Of a DNA stretch of 64,000 bases, positions 39,093 through 51,316 are shown piece after piece. The stretch is from Oncomelania hupensis (lineage: Eukaryota > Mollusca > Gastropoda > Littorinimorpha > Pomatiopsidae). The stretch's first letter is position 1. Each line of letters starts with the position of its first letter. Location: positions 40,176,556-40,240,555 of the forward strand of contig CM072511.1 in the NCBI GenBank assembly GCA_036898135.1. Direction: 5' to 3'. The position numbers and the translations under genes were made by a program. A model generated the notes under the pieces. It worked only from the letters and a program-made list of their open reading frames with translations. It was not told where the DNA came from and searched no databases.

Positions 39093-39669
39093 TCTGATTG
39101 ATTGATTGATTGTTGCTTTAGGTCCAGCGGACTCTTCCGAGCCAAATCAGGACCGGACAACCCCCGATCCGCATAAAAGATCTGCTGAAACAACCCTAGT
39201 TGGAAAATTGAATGCCCTCCACCGGCCAGTCACTTTACAATAAAGACATCCCACGCAGGGGACGGCTGAGGCTTTACCCCAACTACTCGAACCCCCGGTT
39301 ACAAAAACAAAATAGAATACAAACATCATTATAAATTATCAACAAAACACATACATATAAAATGCCTATAGTGCTAAATAATACATCATAGGAAGCCCTA
39401 GTGACCACCCGGCAGAAAGCGTCCAACACTCCCAAGCTGATCCAACAGACCTCATACACAAACAAGGAGTCTTGTCCAGGAAGAGTTTTCAAGAAAAAAG
39501 GTAGGTCATTGATCTAGCGAAGAAGAAGATAGTATAGCAGATTGATAGGACAGAACAGGAATGGGAAAGAGCAAATGAGGAAGACAGCGACAGTGGGAAT
39601 TTAAAGCACTAAATTTCCAGAAAGTGGGGATACTATTTATACTGAAACCCCCGGCACTCCAGCGGGGGT
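39093..39669 (-). mobile_element. 577-bp retroposon family, near full-length copy
   Basis: In - orientation, with the 5' end ACCCCCGCTGGAGTGCCGGGGG at 39669 and the 3' end at about 39093. Here the tail is (GATT)n instead of TGTAA repeats. It lacks the GAGTCCTC block, like 22926-23503. I found no clear target duplication. Confidence 0.82.
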
Positions 39670-40577
39670 ACTGTTGCCGCAGTGAATCGGTCATGCCTAT
39701 AAAGGAAAGACAGGTTTTCAACTGGGGTTTCACTTTTCCCTTTATAGGTTAGAACAATCTACAGTGGCAAGATTGCTCATGACCCCAAGGGGTGGGGATA
39801 GCAACTAATTAGGATTATAACCAAGAGGCTGTCAATAAACTCCATTTCCGTCTCTTTAAGCGAGGCACCTTGTGAGGTTTACTTGTGGTATACACACACT
39901 TTTTGGCTCTCTAATCTGTCAATCACCTGTTGTGTGGGCTGCAATAGGTCTTGTGCCGTGGTCGGTTTGAACTGACTCATCAATATTTCATGTACTGTCT
40001 ATTCACACACTCAGAGCTAATATTAGACACTAATTAATAACAACAACAATATCAAGCAAATCACAATTAAGAAACCTTATTACAAAATGGAATGAAAGGG
40101 GAAGAAGGATTTAACACCAAACTATAAACGTCTACCAAATAGGCGTCATTGCAATAATTTTCACAACTGCTGCTATCTGTGAATGATGTAAACATCATCT
40201 AAAGAATGTACATATTCAGTCAAATGATGTCCTTGGTTTTCCTACCTTTCATTTAAAACTGGACATTCAAATAAAATATGGTCAACTGATATATTTTTGC
40301 AACACATACATTAAATGTCTGTGGAATATTTAGTATTCCAAGCTTTAATTCTGAACTTGTACATTAATTTTGGCAACTGTCATGAACAGTTCGGTATAGT
40401 AACCTTTTTCATGCTAGTATATTAAAATACTGCTTTTTCTAATAAAGAATAAATTTCAGGATAACACATACTCAAATTGTTGACAGAAATAGAATCTAAT
40501 GATCATATTGCTCCCTCTTTGGCTAACTTGTCACACACTTCATTCCACTGAATTCCACAGAAATCAACAACTATACC
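39670..40577. other. Gene-free interval
   Basis: AT-rich. No gene, inverted terminus or repeat match noticed. Confidence 0.5.
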
Positions 40578-41486
40578 TCTAGACATACCTGTCAAGGGGT
40601 TTTCGGGTTGTGGTGTAGCAATTTAACAGAAAAACCATAGCAAATGGAGGTTTGGTGTAGCACTAATGTGAATCACGCGATTCGCAACTAAACTGGAAAC
40701 TTCTGCATCCAATATAAACACACACATCCAATGTGTTTACAAATTTATTGTAAAATCTTGTTAATGCACAACACTTTAGCTATTACCATTATCATTATAA
40801 ACATTTTCATGTACGTTTTTCAAAATAAAAGTGAAAATGCAAAAAAAAAATTAAACTTACAGACAGAAAATAAGCTAGGCAATCATAAAAATAAAAAAAT
40901 AAAAAAAAACAAGGGAGACAAACACTGACAAAGAAAAAACAGATGAACTTTTTTCCCCCAAACAAATTTGCTTATTTACAAAACATGGTTTACAATGCCA
41001 AGAAAAGAACTATCAGCATTGCACAAAAGCTTATACCAATTAATTTAATAAAAATATAACTAAATGGCAGCTGATATAATATGAAAGTAATCAAAGAGAA
41101 ATGAATAATGTTAATGACATGAAACAAGTAAATAAAAAGAACAGTCCTATCAAAATGTACACAATGAATAAAAATTATCCATGGTCGTTTGAGTTTTTTA
41201 GGTGGAGGCTTTGCCATTTTCTTTGTTCAACTCCGTCTGTCTCTCCCTCACAAAGACTGAAGTTCTGAACGAACATGTGTTGCGGAAGTGCGGTGCTTTT
41301 ACTAAGTGTCTTTAAACCGGACTCGACCGGAACAGACTACATTCGCGCGAAAACCCCCCTGGTTAAAAAATATCGTCACTTTTGAGAAATTGCGTAGCAG
41401 CTTTGTGATACGCCGTAGCAATGGGAAAATGTTTAAAATGCGTAGCGCTACGCAAAAATCCGTAGCACTTGACAGGTATGTCTAGA
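40578..41486 (-). mobile_element. Non-autonomous DNA transposon, CATACCTGTCAAG family, copy 2
   Basis: The element is 40584-41480 (897 bp) with the same 13-bp inverted termini as the copy at 1514-2417, in the opposite orientation. It is flanked by the perfect 6-bp duplication TCTAGA (40578-40583 and 41481-41486). The transposase start [12 protein letters not shown] is read from about 41217 on the - strand and then diverges at the internal deletion, which lies at a different point from copy 1. The TGCGTAGCGCTACGCA palindrome is conserved near 41445. Confidence 0.9.
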
Positions 41487-41944
41487 TAATATACAATGGA
41501 TCATATGTTTTGTTTCATTTTTATGAATTCATTTCTTACTTTGGAATTACCATGTTTTAAAGCATACAAAACCGCTTTTGAATCGATACAAATCAGTGAC
41601 GAACTGACTCATGATTTAACGATTGGTTAATTTCGTGTGTCTCTGAATGTTGGTTTATTCAATGGCGTCTAATGATTCGCTGTAATATCCACTCGCACAG
41701 GTTGATGGTTACAGATAGGACTTATCAGCTTTTAATATAAAGTATACTTATATTATATTAACGCATGTTGTAATCAATAGTCCAGACATAATATGTAGGT
41801 CTCTACCTGCGCCGGAGAAAGTGGAAGTATACGAATCGTACTATTAGAAGAACGCAGTGTAATTTCACTTTTCAACAGTAGTAGTAACGTGAGGTTATCA
41901 GTTCTAGTGAATTTCACGATTACATTTTCATTTATCCTACTGCA

Positions 41945-42036
41945 CTATACTATACTATACTATACTATACTATACTATACTATACTATACTATACTATAC
42001 TATACTATACTATACTATACTATACTATACTATACT
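41945..42036. repeat. (CTATA)n satellite
   Basis: About 18 perfect 5-bp units (ACTAT). Confidence 0.98.
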
Positions 42037-42503
42037 TATCGTAAGCTATCGTAATTTTATCAAGTCGTCATTGGATGCTCCACAATGCCACTCCACAGCA
42101 TGTATCTGAACTTCCCTTTGAAAAGTACAATCTCCCTTTGACCATGTTCTAAAGAACAGAAGTCCGTTGGTCACATCACAGGGGCATGAACCAAGGAGAA
42201 TGGATCCTCCTCGATAGCGAAGAAGTAGTGGATCCTCGATGGCACATAGGGTAGCAGGACTCGCTATGCTATCGAGGATAAATTAATTCTTATTCTAATT
42301 CTAACCCTTGTGTTTTGACCAACGGAATTCATTCATTAAGGTGTGGTCAAATTAAAACAGGAACGTGGGGGGTGTTTATAAAAAAAAATTCTTATCGTTT
42401 CTTTCTTTCGATTTTATCGATATTTTTCTTTGGTCATTTTTTCCTTCTTTTCTTTTTGTCTCTACCTATTTCTCTGTTTAAGAACAACTAGATAATTACC
42501 GTT

Positions 42504-42528
42504 TTGTGTGTGTGTGTGTGTGTGTGTT
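42504..42528. repeat. (GT)n microsatellite
   Basis: About 12 GT units. Confidence 0.95.
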
Positions 42529-42952
42529 TGCTTAAAAACTAAGGCAAGACAATACTGCACATACTGTCATTTAGTCACTATTATAACATAAACATTTTAA
42601 ATATTCAAATTTCTAACGATGGCTGCATAAAGATGTATGAAAGGGTACACAAGTCACCTCCTCCTCCTCCTCTTTATCATTATTATGGCAACAACCGTCC
42701 CCAATACTATCATCACAGCCACCAATATTATTATTATCATCATCACCATCAGCAACAGCGTGCAGCCATCATCACCAAATCACAACATACTACCATGATC
42801 ATATCATCGTCACAGTTATCGGCACCACAATTTCTAGATTATTTTCTTCACAAAAATAAAGGAAAACTAAACAAACTGACTTCACAGAAAGAACTCAAAA
42901 CAATTTGAAAGCACAGAAAGAGAAAAACACAAAAAGGGAAGAAAACAAAGTG

Positions 42953-42979
42953 AGAGAGAGATAGGGAGAGAGAGAGAGA

Positions 42980-43016
<37 letters not shown>
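42953..43016. repeat. (GA)n microsatellite in a purine-rich block
   Basis: GAGAGA repeats within a purine-rich tract running from about 42905 to 43150. The Ser/Leu-rich - strand frames over it are repeat translations. Confidence 0.95.
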
Positions 43017-43023
<7 letters not shown>

Positions 43024-45966
43024 GAGGGAGGAAAGAGGAGGAGGAGGAGAACAAACAAAATGATGAAAAAAAGAGAAGAGAAAAGGAAGAAATTGAAAAC
43101 ACGCGAAGTAAATAATGAAGGCAAAAGGAGAGAAAAGAACACACGTTGGGGGGAAAAACACACACAGGAAGAACAGAAAATACATTGAAATCAAATCATG
43201 AACACACTCAAGTTTCTTTCATTGTCTTTTTTTTTCTTCATTTGCAAAATCCTAAAAGCAAGTCGTTAATTTAAAAAATGTTAAGAACTTTCTACTAATG
43301 ACAATACCATTCGCAGTAGTAACATTGTCAATAATCGAATTTGAATAATTATGGACATGATGCACCCATTGGCAAACAATCAACCGACCAAACTGGAAAA
43401 ACTGCTAAGTTTGTTCTTTTGTTTTCACCTGAATTGCAATGTTAAAAACACACACATTATTTTAACAATTGTGGGAAAACGGAGAGGTGGCTTTTAAAAT
43501 TTTAATTCATATTTAGTGTCAATTAAATTAGAAATGCATTTCTTCTTGCGTTGCATTTTATGGACTGAATATCCTGGGTTGTATTGCTGAAATGTTCCGT
43601 TTCTCAACAATCATCACAATCATTGTCTATTTGTAATCAGCTGGCTCCATGTTTGCAAAGAGCGTGTCGCAGAAAGTGTATTAGTCATTGTGCAAGAACC
43701 GCGTAACGCCAATACTGATTGCGACAAATATTTCAAACAAATTCATATAATTATGCATGAAGTCTAAATGTGTGAAATATAGTAACCACGACATACTTTG
43801 TTTTCGTAAGTAACCAGTTTAACAACAAACCATTGTAAGCTTAAATGCTATTAAAAATGTGAATATTTGTATAAGTAATGGCTAGCTAGATTTCTTACCT
43901 ACCTCTCAGGAACAAACATTACAAAAACAACTAAAAAAACATGCCCTAATTATCACATACTTATTACATCAGTATCAAATCACAGTTCCAGCATCAACCG
44001 CGGTGGACCACGGGAACGTCAGTGAACGCAGCGGAATTTGGGAGGCAGGAGAATAGGGATTGGAGTGGAAAGGGATTGGGGAGGGTAGAGGGGAAGGGGG
44101 AGGAAAATGGGTGCAGATTACGCAAATCTATTGCATCTACATATTTCTTCTAAATAATTATACATGCAAAACATTAGAAGCGAATGTTTTATTTTTCATT
44201 CCATATTTTTGTCAGTCCTATGCATAACTGATCACTTGACGAATACACACAGATTAAAATTAAAAAATTACTTCGAGTAATTATTTAATAAAAAAGAGTA
44301 AAATTTCAGGACACAATGATGCAGCAATACATTTTTTTAAATGACCTGACCACATTCCTTTTTTTCAGACCTATGCATAAGTGATAACTTGACGGATATA
44401 AAAAAATATGAACAAAAATTACTTGGGTAATGAAAAAAACAGTACAATTCGAATTTCAGGACACCATGATGCAGCAAAACAATAAAATTAAAATTAAAAC
44501 ACTGACTGATCACAAACGAAGGGCAATTAAGCTTACTGACCGCACTCTAGATCTAGACCTAGTAGAAAAGTTGACCTACAAACTTCGATAGTTTCGGGCA
44601 CACATTCAACCTGAATACAATTCCACCAGTTGTGATGATAACAATAACAACAAAATACAATACAATGTAAGGCTCTATGGATCAGTCAGATTTCATTCAA
44701 GCTCAATCAACAAAATATAAAACCGCAATTTTCGAACCAATAATATATGCAACAAAATGCTCAGCCCGGTTTCAGGGTCAAAAGTCTGCTTATGTAGAGA
44801 AAGGGGCTAGTACTCAGTGTCCCCAAGTTATCATTCCTTTTTCTACAGTGTTCGGAAACGTAATTTTTGTTTCTATGCAAAGTCTTAGTCTTAGAAATTT
44901 CAGGCTAATAAATCTCCCCCACCCCCATCCCTTTCTCTCACCTCCTTCATCCACCCACCCCCTGGTTTTAGCACGGTACACACAAAAAAATTGCCCTTCT
45001 TCCACGTTTTGTCAGTGCACATGTTAATTTCTAAGTCGAAAAGTCTGATTCTAAAACAATGTTTTGTTTTAGTGGACATTTGTTTTTGTTTATCGTGGTG
45101 CATCTTAACAGTCTAGCTGGGCACTAAGGTATCTTATTTATTGCACACTACCTCAATCAATGTGTTTATGCAAACAATCTTAATCTTCCTCCAAGTTTTG
45201 TTTTTGAAGGCCATTTTATTTTTAACGGGGTGCATCTCAAAATGTCTGATCCGTCATCGAATGTTTCTTGTTAGTGCACATATTTGTTGATCAGGGTACA
45301 ACTCAAAATTCTTAATCTTCATTCAAACTGCTATTAAGTTGGCTTTTCGGATTTAAAAAAAAATCTCTTTTACCACTGATATTTCTTTAGAATGCATTTT
45401 CTTTTCGGTCACAGATCTGCTACATCTACAGACACAAGAGTCCACAGAGAGACGTAAAAGAATAGAAGTTAATTAGACAAAGCTATATCAAAGAGACAGT
45501 CTAAATCCACGCCTAATCCACAAATAAACAGAATTAGATACTGAATATTATTAAATCCATAGCATGAGACAGTCATGCCGTACCATCGTGATGTACACTG
45601 ATTTATGATGTAATAAAACACACATTTAAAGCAATCCAACAATTAAAAAAATCGCTACATCGTGTAGATTAACGCATTTCAATTCAATCAATTTATTTAA
45701 CAGCTGTTCACCAATTAAGTGATCTTCAACAACAACAACAACAACAACAACAACATAAACAAACAATAATAATAAAAAAAACAAAATCCAAATAAAATCA
45801 TTGCCTTCTGTAAATAAACACGCACACAAAAAAACAATGCGTTATGAAACGTTTACTCGGGCTTTATTAAAACTATCGTTTATTTTAACACTGGTAATGA
45901 AGCGTGACGATACTAATGAAGATGACGACGATGGTAATAATGAGGATGGTGATTATGATGACGACG

Positions 45967-45968
45967 AA

Positions 45969-46033
<65 letters not shown>

Positions 46034-46063
46034 CGATGATGATGATGATGAAGACGATGATGA
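45967..46063. repeat. (GAT)n microsatellite
   Basis: About 30 near-perfect GAT units, reading as poly-Asp in one frame. Confidence 0.97.
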
Positions 46064-49000
46064 TTAATTGAGTAATTTTACGGACCGATGACAACGACGA
46101 TGACGATGATGATGGTCGTGGTGGTGGGGGTGGTGATGATGGCGGTAATGGTGGCGGTGAGGGTAATATGACGACAACAACGACAAATACAACGAATACA
46201 TATGTGCAGATAATGGGAAATATCAATCGACGGAATAAATAAAATAAGCACTCAAAAAGTAAAATAGTAAACAACAACAGAACAATAACAAAACAATAAC
46301 ATAAAGCAATCATCACAGTTCAAGCCAAATTTGATTTGTATAATAATTATTAATAATTACATAAATCAGAATATCACAAACATGTCACAAATAAGAAAAC
46401 GATGAGCCCCTTAAGGATATGATGATATCCACAATTTTTTTAGCAATTAAAAAAATATTAAAATATGTTTGAGTGCATTATCTTCAATAGCGTAGCCTAC
46501 ACTGCTATAATTAACGTTCAACATAATAATTTTATACATAAAAATCAAAACCGAATAGTGAATCTTACACTGCTATAAATTTAATATTCAACAAAGTAAA
46601 GACCATTGCATTCATCTATTTCAAAAGCTCCGATTCGTAATTTGACCGCTTGCAAACACGGTCAAATTCTGGCAAAACAGACTCGATGGCTTGAAGAGGA
46701 TGAGGACACTTTCATTGCAACAGTGTGCCTCTGAATTCAACGATACCACATACGGTACTTGAAAGATGGAATAGCTAGCTAAATTCTTTTGATATGGTTT
46801 GGTGAGGCTGCGTGCTTTGACTCCAAGGTACCAGAATGTGTTATATTATCATCTTACAAAATTGGCTAATAACAGAGAGGTTCAACTCTGGAGTCTGTGT
46901 CAGAAAACAATGTTTCCACCAAATGCTTCACATCTCAAAAGGAAAGAAAGTGATTGAATCTTGAATACGGAACCTTGAAACTTGCGAACGCGCCAAGAAC
47001 ATCACACGATACGACTTCAAGGAACTGCAAACCGATTAAACAGTTATTTTTTCTACACGGTTATCAACTGTGCGGTAACGAAAAACGAAAAAGACAAACA
47101 AACAAAAAAGAAAGAAAGAAACAGAAAAAAAAGATACATCTTTGCCAAAATCTAAGAACAAAAGAATATTCTACTATCAAGAACGTATGCACAAAAGTAC
47201 TGCGCACACTATCCAAAAGTTTGCATCGGCCATCATATATTCCAAAGTAAAATGACCTGTAATCAAACACGGACATTAATGGTATCGAATCACATTACAA
47301 TTTAACACATAATAACAATCAAATGAAAATTATGACGCAACTACCGTAGAGGCGAATACTGTTTTAGAAAATGACTAGCTCTAACTGTACATTCTATAGT
47401 GCGCCACACTCGCATCGGGTTCGGTCCTGTTTACTTCACACCGACCATTCAGCACCTCAGTGTATGCAGGGATATCTGACTTGCTTCAAGCAGTCTGGTG
47501 ACTCAGTTATTTTGGAGGATAGAGGGCCTGGGTGTGAGAGTAGGTGTTAGGTTCAGATCCAATATGGGGGAGTCTTACTTCCTCTTTGAGCTGAATGGCT
47601 CTACCCGCAGGCTGCCATTATTTTTGCTTAGAAAGCGACAGAAAATGTCATTCCCATGAATGGTAAAAGCATATTCTCAATCCAAGACAAACCAGACGGC
47701 GGCTGTGACTGCTAATTTGCACTAACATGTAAATTGGAACAGGACATGCACTCATCTGACGAGACAACATTATGGAGAAAAGTTTGCCTGCACAAAATTT
47801 CTACTAATTCTTCGAGGGGCAAAAGATACTACTTGCACTGGACTACTTCTATTCTAGCTACAGTGTATCGCAAAGGATTGAACAAACCGCAGTTCGCACA
47901 GGCTACTAGCGCCCACTGACCTATGCCTTAATGAAAGAGCTACAACCGTAGGTCTGGTAGATTTACCACCATGTTCGTTCTTTCGACCATTTCTGCCTTC
48001 GCAAATTCTGTTCTGATTGGTTCAGAAAAATGAGAAATCACAGTCATTGTTGCGCATTCTTAAGTTTGTTTATAAAGAAATGTGTAAATGTTTTCAAAGA
48101 TCATGTTTGGAGCTCGCACCTTTCACAATTTCTGGACTGATCCATATCCAGGAAAGCGTAGACAGGTCTATAAAACGACACTCAGCATTCTATTGCACAT
48201 TCTTCGTAGGTTTGATTACAAAGTAATTACAATTGTAGTCGAAGATCGGGTTTTATCAAGAGACACGATTAAGAACAAGACACTAATGGGCATGTAAGAA
48301 TTCTTATCATTTGCTAACAAACACAGCCAAATCCTTTGAATAACCTTCATTGTTGCTGTCGGCTGAAGACTATGGATCTCAAAGTCTTTGGATGCAACCC
48401 AAAGCAAATAACTTCCAGCAATGTATTTTGTTATGCATGGTAAAACTTAAGAATCTCATGATCGAGTTATTAACCAAACCATAGTCAACTCAAATGGATG
48501 ACTATTCTTACAGTCTTAACTACCATAGATAGGTGCAATACTTAAGTCTTGGATACAATCAAAACAATGGGATAGCGTCTAGCTATTTCTTTATTACACA
48601 GGCTAAATTATGTCAAAATTGAGTCATTTTACAAATCTATGGTGACCCTGCGTAGTCCAAATAATCGTGGATGTGATCAAATGGTATATCCAAGGATTTT
48701 CCCGTGATCTTTCGATCGTAGAGGAAGGGAAAGTTCATGACTTCCCCTTTCTCAGCACTAACTTCATTGAGGGCATTGCCCTTCTCCACAAGTATATCAA
48801 TACTTGTGCCCTCTCCTAATCCTAATAGGTGCATCCAAAGTCATGGAATGAAAGGCCGGCATCTCACTGGAGTCTTTTACGACAATGTGATAAACGCATT
48901 GTACACATGATCTGAGCTGACTTATTTAAACTACATTGTTGACAGCAAGACTTCAAACGTACCTCGTATAAACTGACGACGGCAATATAGCTACCAGCAG

Positions 49001-51316
49001 CAATAATCTAATGAGAGTAACATTTTAACTATTAGTAGGTACTCGAAAGATTATTAAAACTAATTTTGGTTCACACACACACACAAAAACCACAGTCACA
49101 TACTGCTTTGATGCACTCAGAAAAGCAGAAGTAAGTTTATCTGATTTCTAGTAGTAACTGTTGGGCTAAAGAAATAACTAGGAAGTACCTCTTGATAGTC
49201 CAATGAAATAAATCTTATTTCACACATTTCGTACGGGGAAAGTGAAAGTGTAATGTTTTCATTGTAACTGTTTGTGATAAACCACTTAAGAGCAACAGCA
49301 AAACTATCATACGAATACCAATTCAAATTAAACATGGTCCATAAACACAGACACTGTTAGGACTTACTCACAAACAGCAAGCATATTGTATTTCTTTTCA
49401 TTGTAGTTTTAGTGGTAAACGTTTGCAGTAATGTTATTTTTTGATGGTTATAATTCAACTTTAAATTGTTAGATTTGGTTAAATGTATGCTTGTTCCTGA
49501 GTGAGAATGACTGTATGGTTTAAAATCACATGTATAATGTGAACAGACGTTAAATTCAATTATTAAATTGAATATTGAACTGAAATTGAGTGATTTTCAT
49601 TGTAGCGAGCAGAAACTATTAAGTACCATCTGAAAGTTCAATGAAATTAAATCTGATTCCTAACTTGTACATTGTACAGGCTCTTTCACAAAAAAACCTA
49701 ACGACGGAAATTCGTTTCACGGTTGGCATTTGTGAATTGGACAGATGAATAATTAGCATCATAAATACACACTAGAAGGGTTGTCTCAAACAAAAAGCAT
49801 AAGTATTAAAATTCGCATGGTTCGCATGTATATCTATCATGGACTACTTACGCGTAGTATCAGCAGCAGCACAATACCTTAACTTCATACAAAATAATTA
49901 ATGAACACTAATGGTCTAAGTAGTGTGAAATAGATCATACTACAACTATCATAGTTAATGAACACTCAGGAGTGATGCAAAACCACAGCTCAAAGTCAGA
50001 CGAAAATGGGCTTAGGACTTGTCACCACATTCACTCCCGACAGAGACCATACTTATGTCATTATGACTCTTGCTTTGCTCTTTCTCTGCTATCTGACAAT
50101 CTGTACTGTTCTCTTTTACTGGCCACTGAGATCTAGGCTTAATTAAATTATTCTCAGGGTTACAGACAGCTATTCAGCACTTCTAGGCAACACAATGACT
50201 TAAAAGAAAGATCAGTTCAAATATTCAGTATCACGTTTAGGAGTGATAATGGATATATACCCTACTGGCACATGATCACGTGTTGTCAAAAATCGGGCGA
50301 AGCTATCAACGAATAGTATCACAAGCACTATGCAATTTGACTTGATGATTTTCACACTAAATCAACGAATGGTAACCAAACGGCAGTATACATGCAACGG
50401 GACTTCCTGTTTCAACACAAAACCAGTACCGACATCCGTCACAATTGAGTAGTGGAGCCATCTATGTGACTTCAAGTCCACCAAATGGATTTGTTTTTCG
50501 TGTTATTTGTTGTTGTTGGAAAATGTCTTGTTGTTTGCACAATCAAGTGAACTTGTTTGGGAAATGTCGTGTTTGAACAATGAAGCCATTGCAAGTTGAT
50601 GAAGTTGAAAGTCTATGGCAAAACCAACATCAGCTAGTACGGTGGAGGCCAGCCCCCTGCTAGCTTATGACACATTATGGAAGGAAGATGAAGAATTCTC
50701 TCCCCTCCTTCCAATGATGACGGATGGTAATAATGGGAAGAAGAAGAAGAACATTCCTTTTTTTTCTTCTCCCGCGCTGATGACGCGTTGACGACTGATT
50801 CTGATGTGCACAGACTTGTTGTCATGGTAAGGAATACAGTCCCATAACATCACCACTTTCCTAAGACACTCCTGCAAAAGAAGAGCATCAAGTCAGTCGT
50901 TATATTTGATTCAAAATGCACATCATTTTGTGTTTCGTCATCCTAAATGAAGAAGACGACACGCATAACACATGTTGTGGTCCGAAGATTACATTGACTT
51001 CTACAACTAGCTACAAGATTATATATAGTACACAGTAAAAAATGTAGGTAACATTAATAAAATGGTATGGAGTTCATTGGCAGCCAACATTACTTGTTAT
51101 TCTCTACATTTTAAAATGAAGTGACTGGTAAAATATTCAGGGGACGCCCTTCATGCATCTGGAATTCTGGACCCTAGGTGTAAGTAGCATTTAGATATCC
51201 TACTGAATACAATTTACAATTTAAGAAAGAATGACCAAGAGGTTACAAGAAAGAAGTTTGGAATGATTGTAATTGTAACACAATTTTAGAACGTGAACAC
51301 ATAACAACAATAATAA

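Larger units (their letters stand above)
41487..50600. other. Gene-poor interval, about 9 kb
   Basis: No recognisable host gene. It contains the CTATA satellite (41945-42036), GT and GA arrays, an AAC array (about 45728-45753), a GAT array (45967-46063) and otherwise AT-rich unique sequence. One short - strand frame (48637-48834) has balanced composition but no recognised family. An AT-rich duplicated motif (CCTATGCATAACTGATCACTTGACG / CCTATGCATAAGTGATAACTTGACG type) occurs at about 44218 and 44381. Confidence 0.5.

Noticed and set aside
42190..42285. Inverted-repeat-like TCCTCGATAGCGA / TCGCTATGCTATCGAGGA pair as a transposon end
   Set aside because: The arms are imperfect and close together, with no target duplication; probably a small local hairpin.
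46954..47250. 98-codon Lys-rich frame
   Set aside because: The Lys run comes from an A-rich tract; no domain, homologous motif or splice context.
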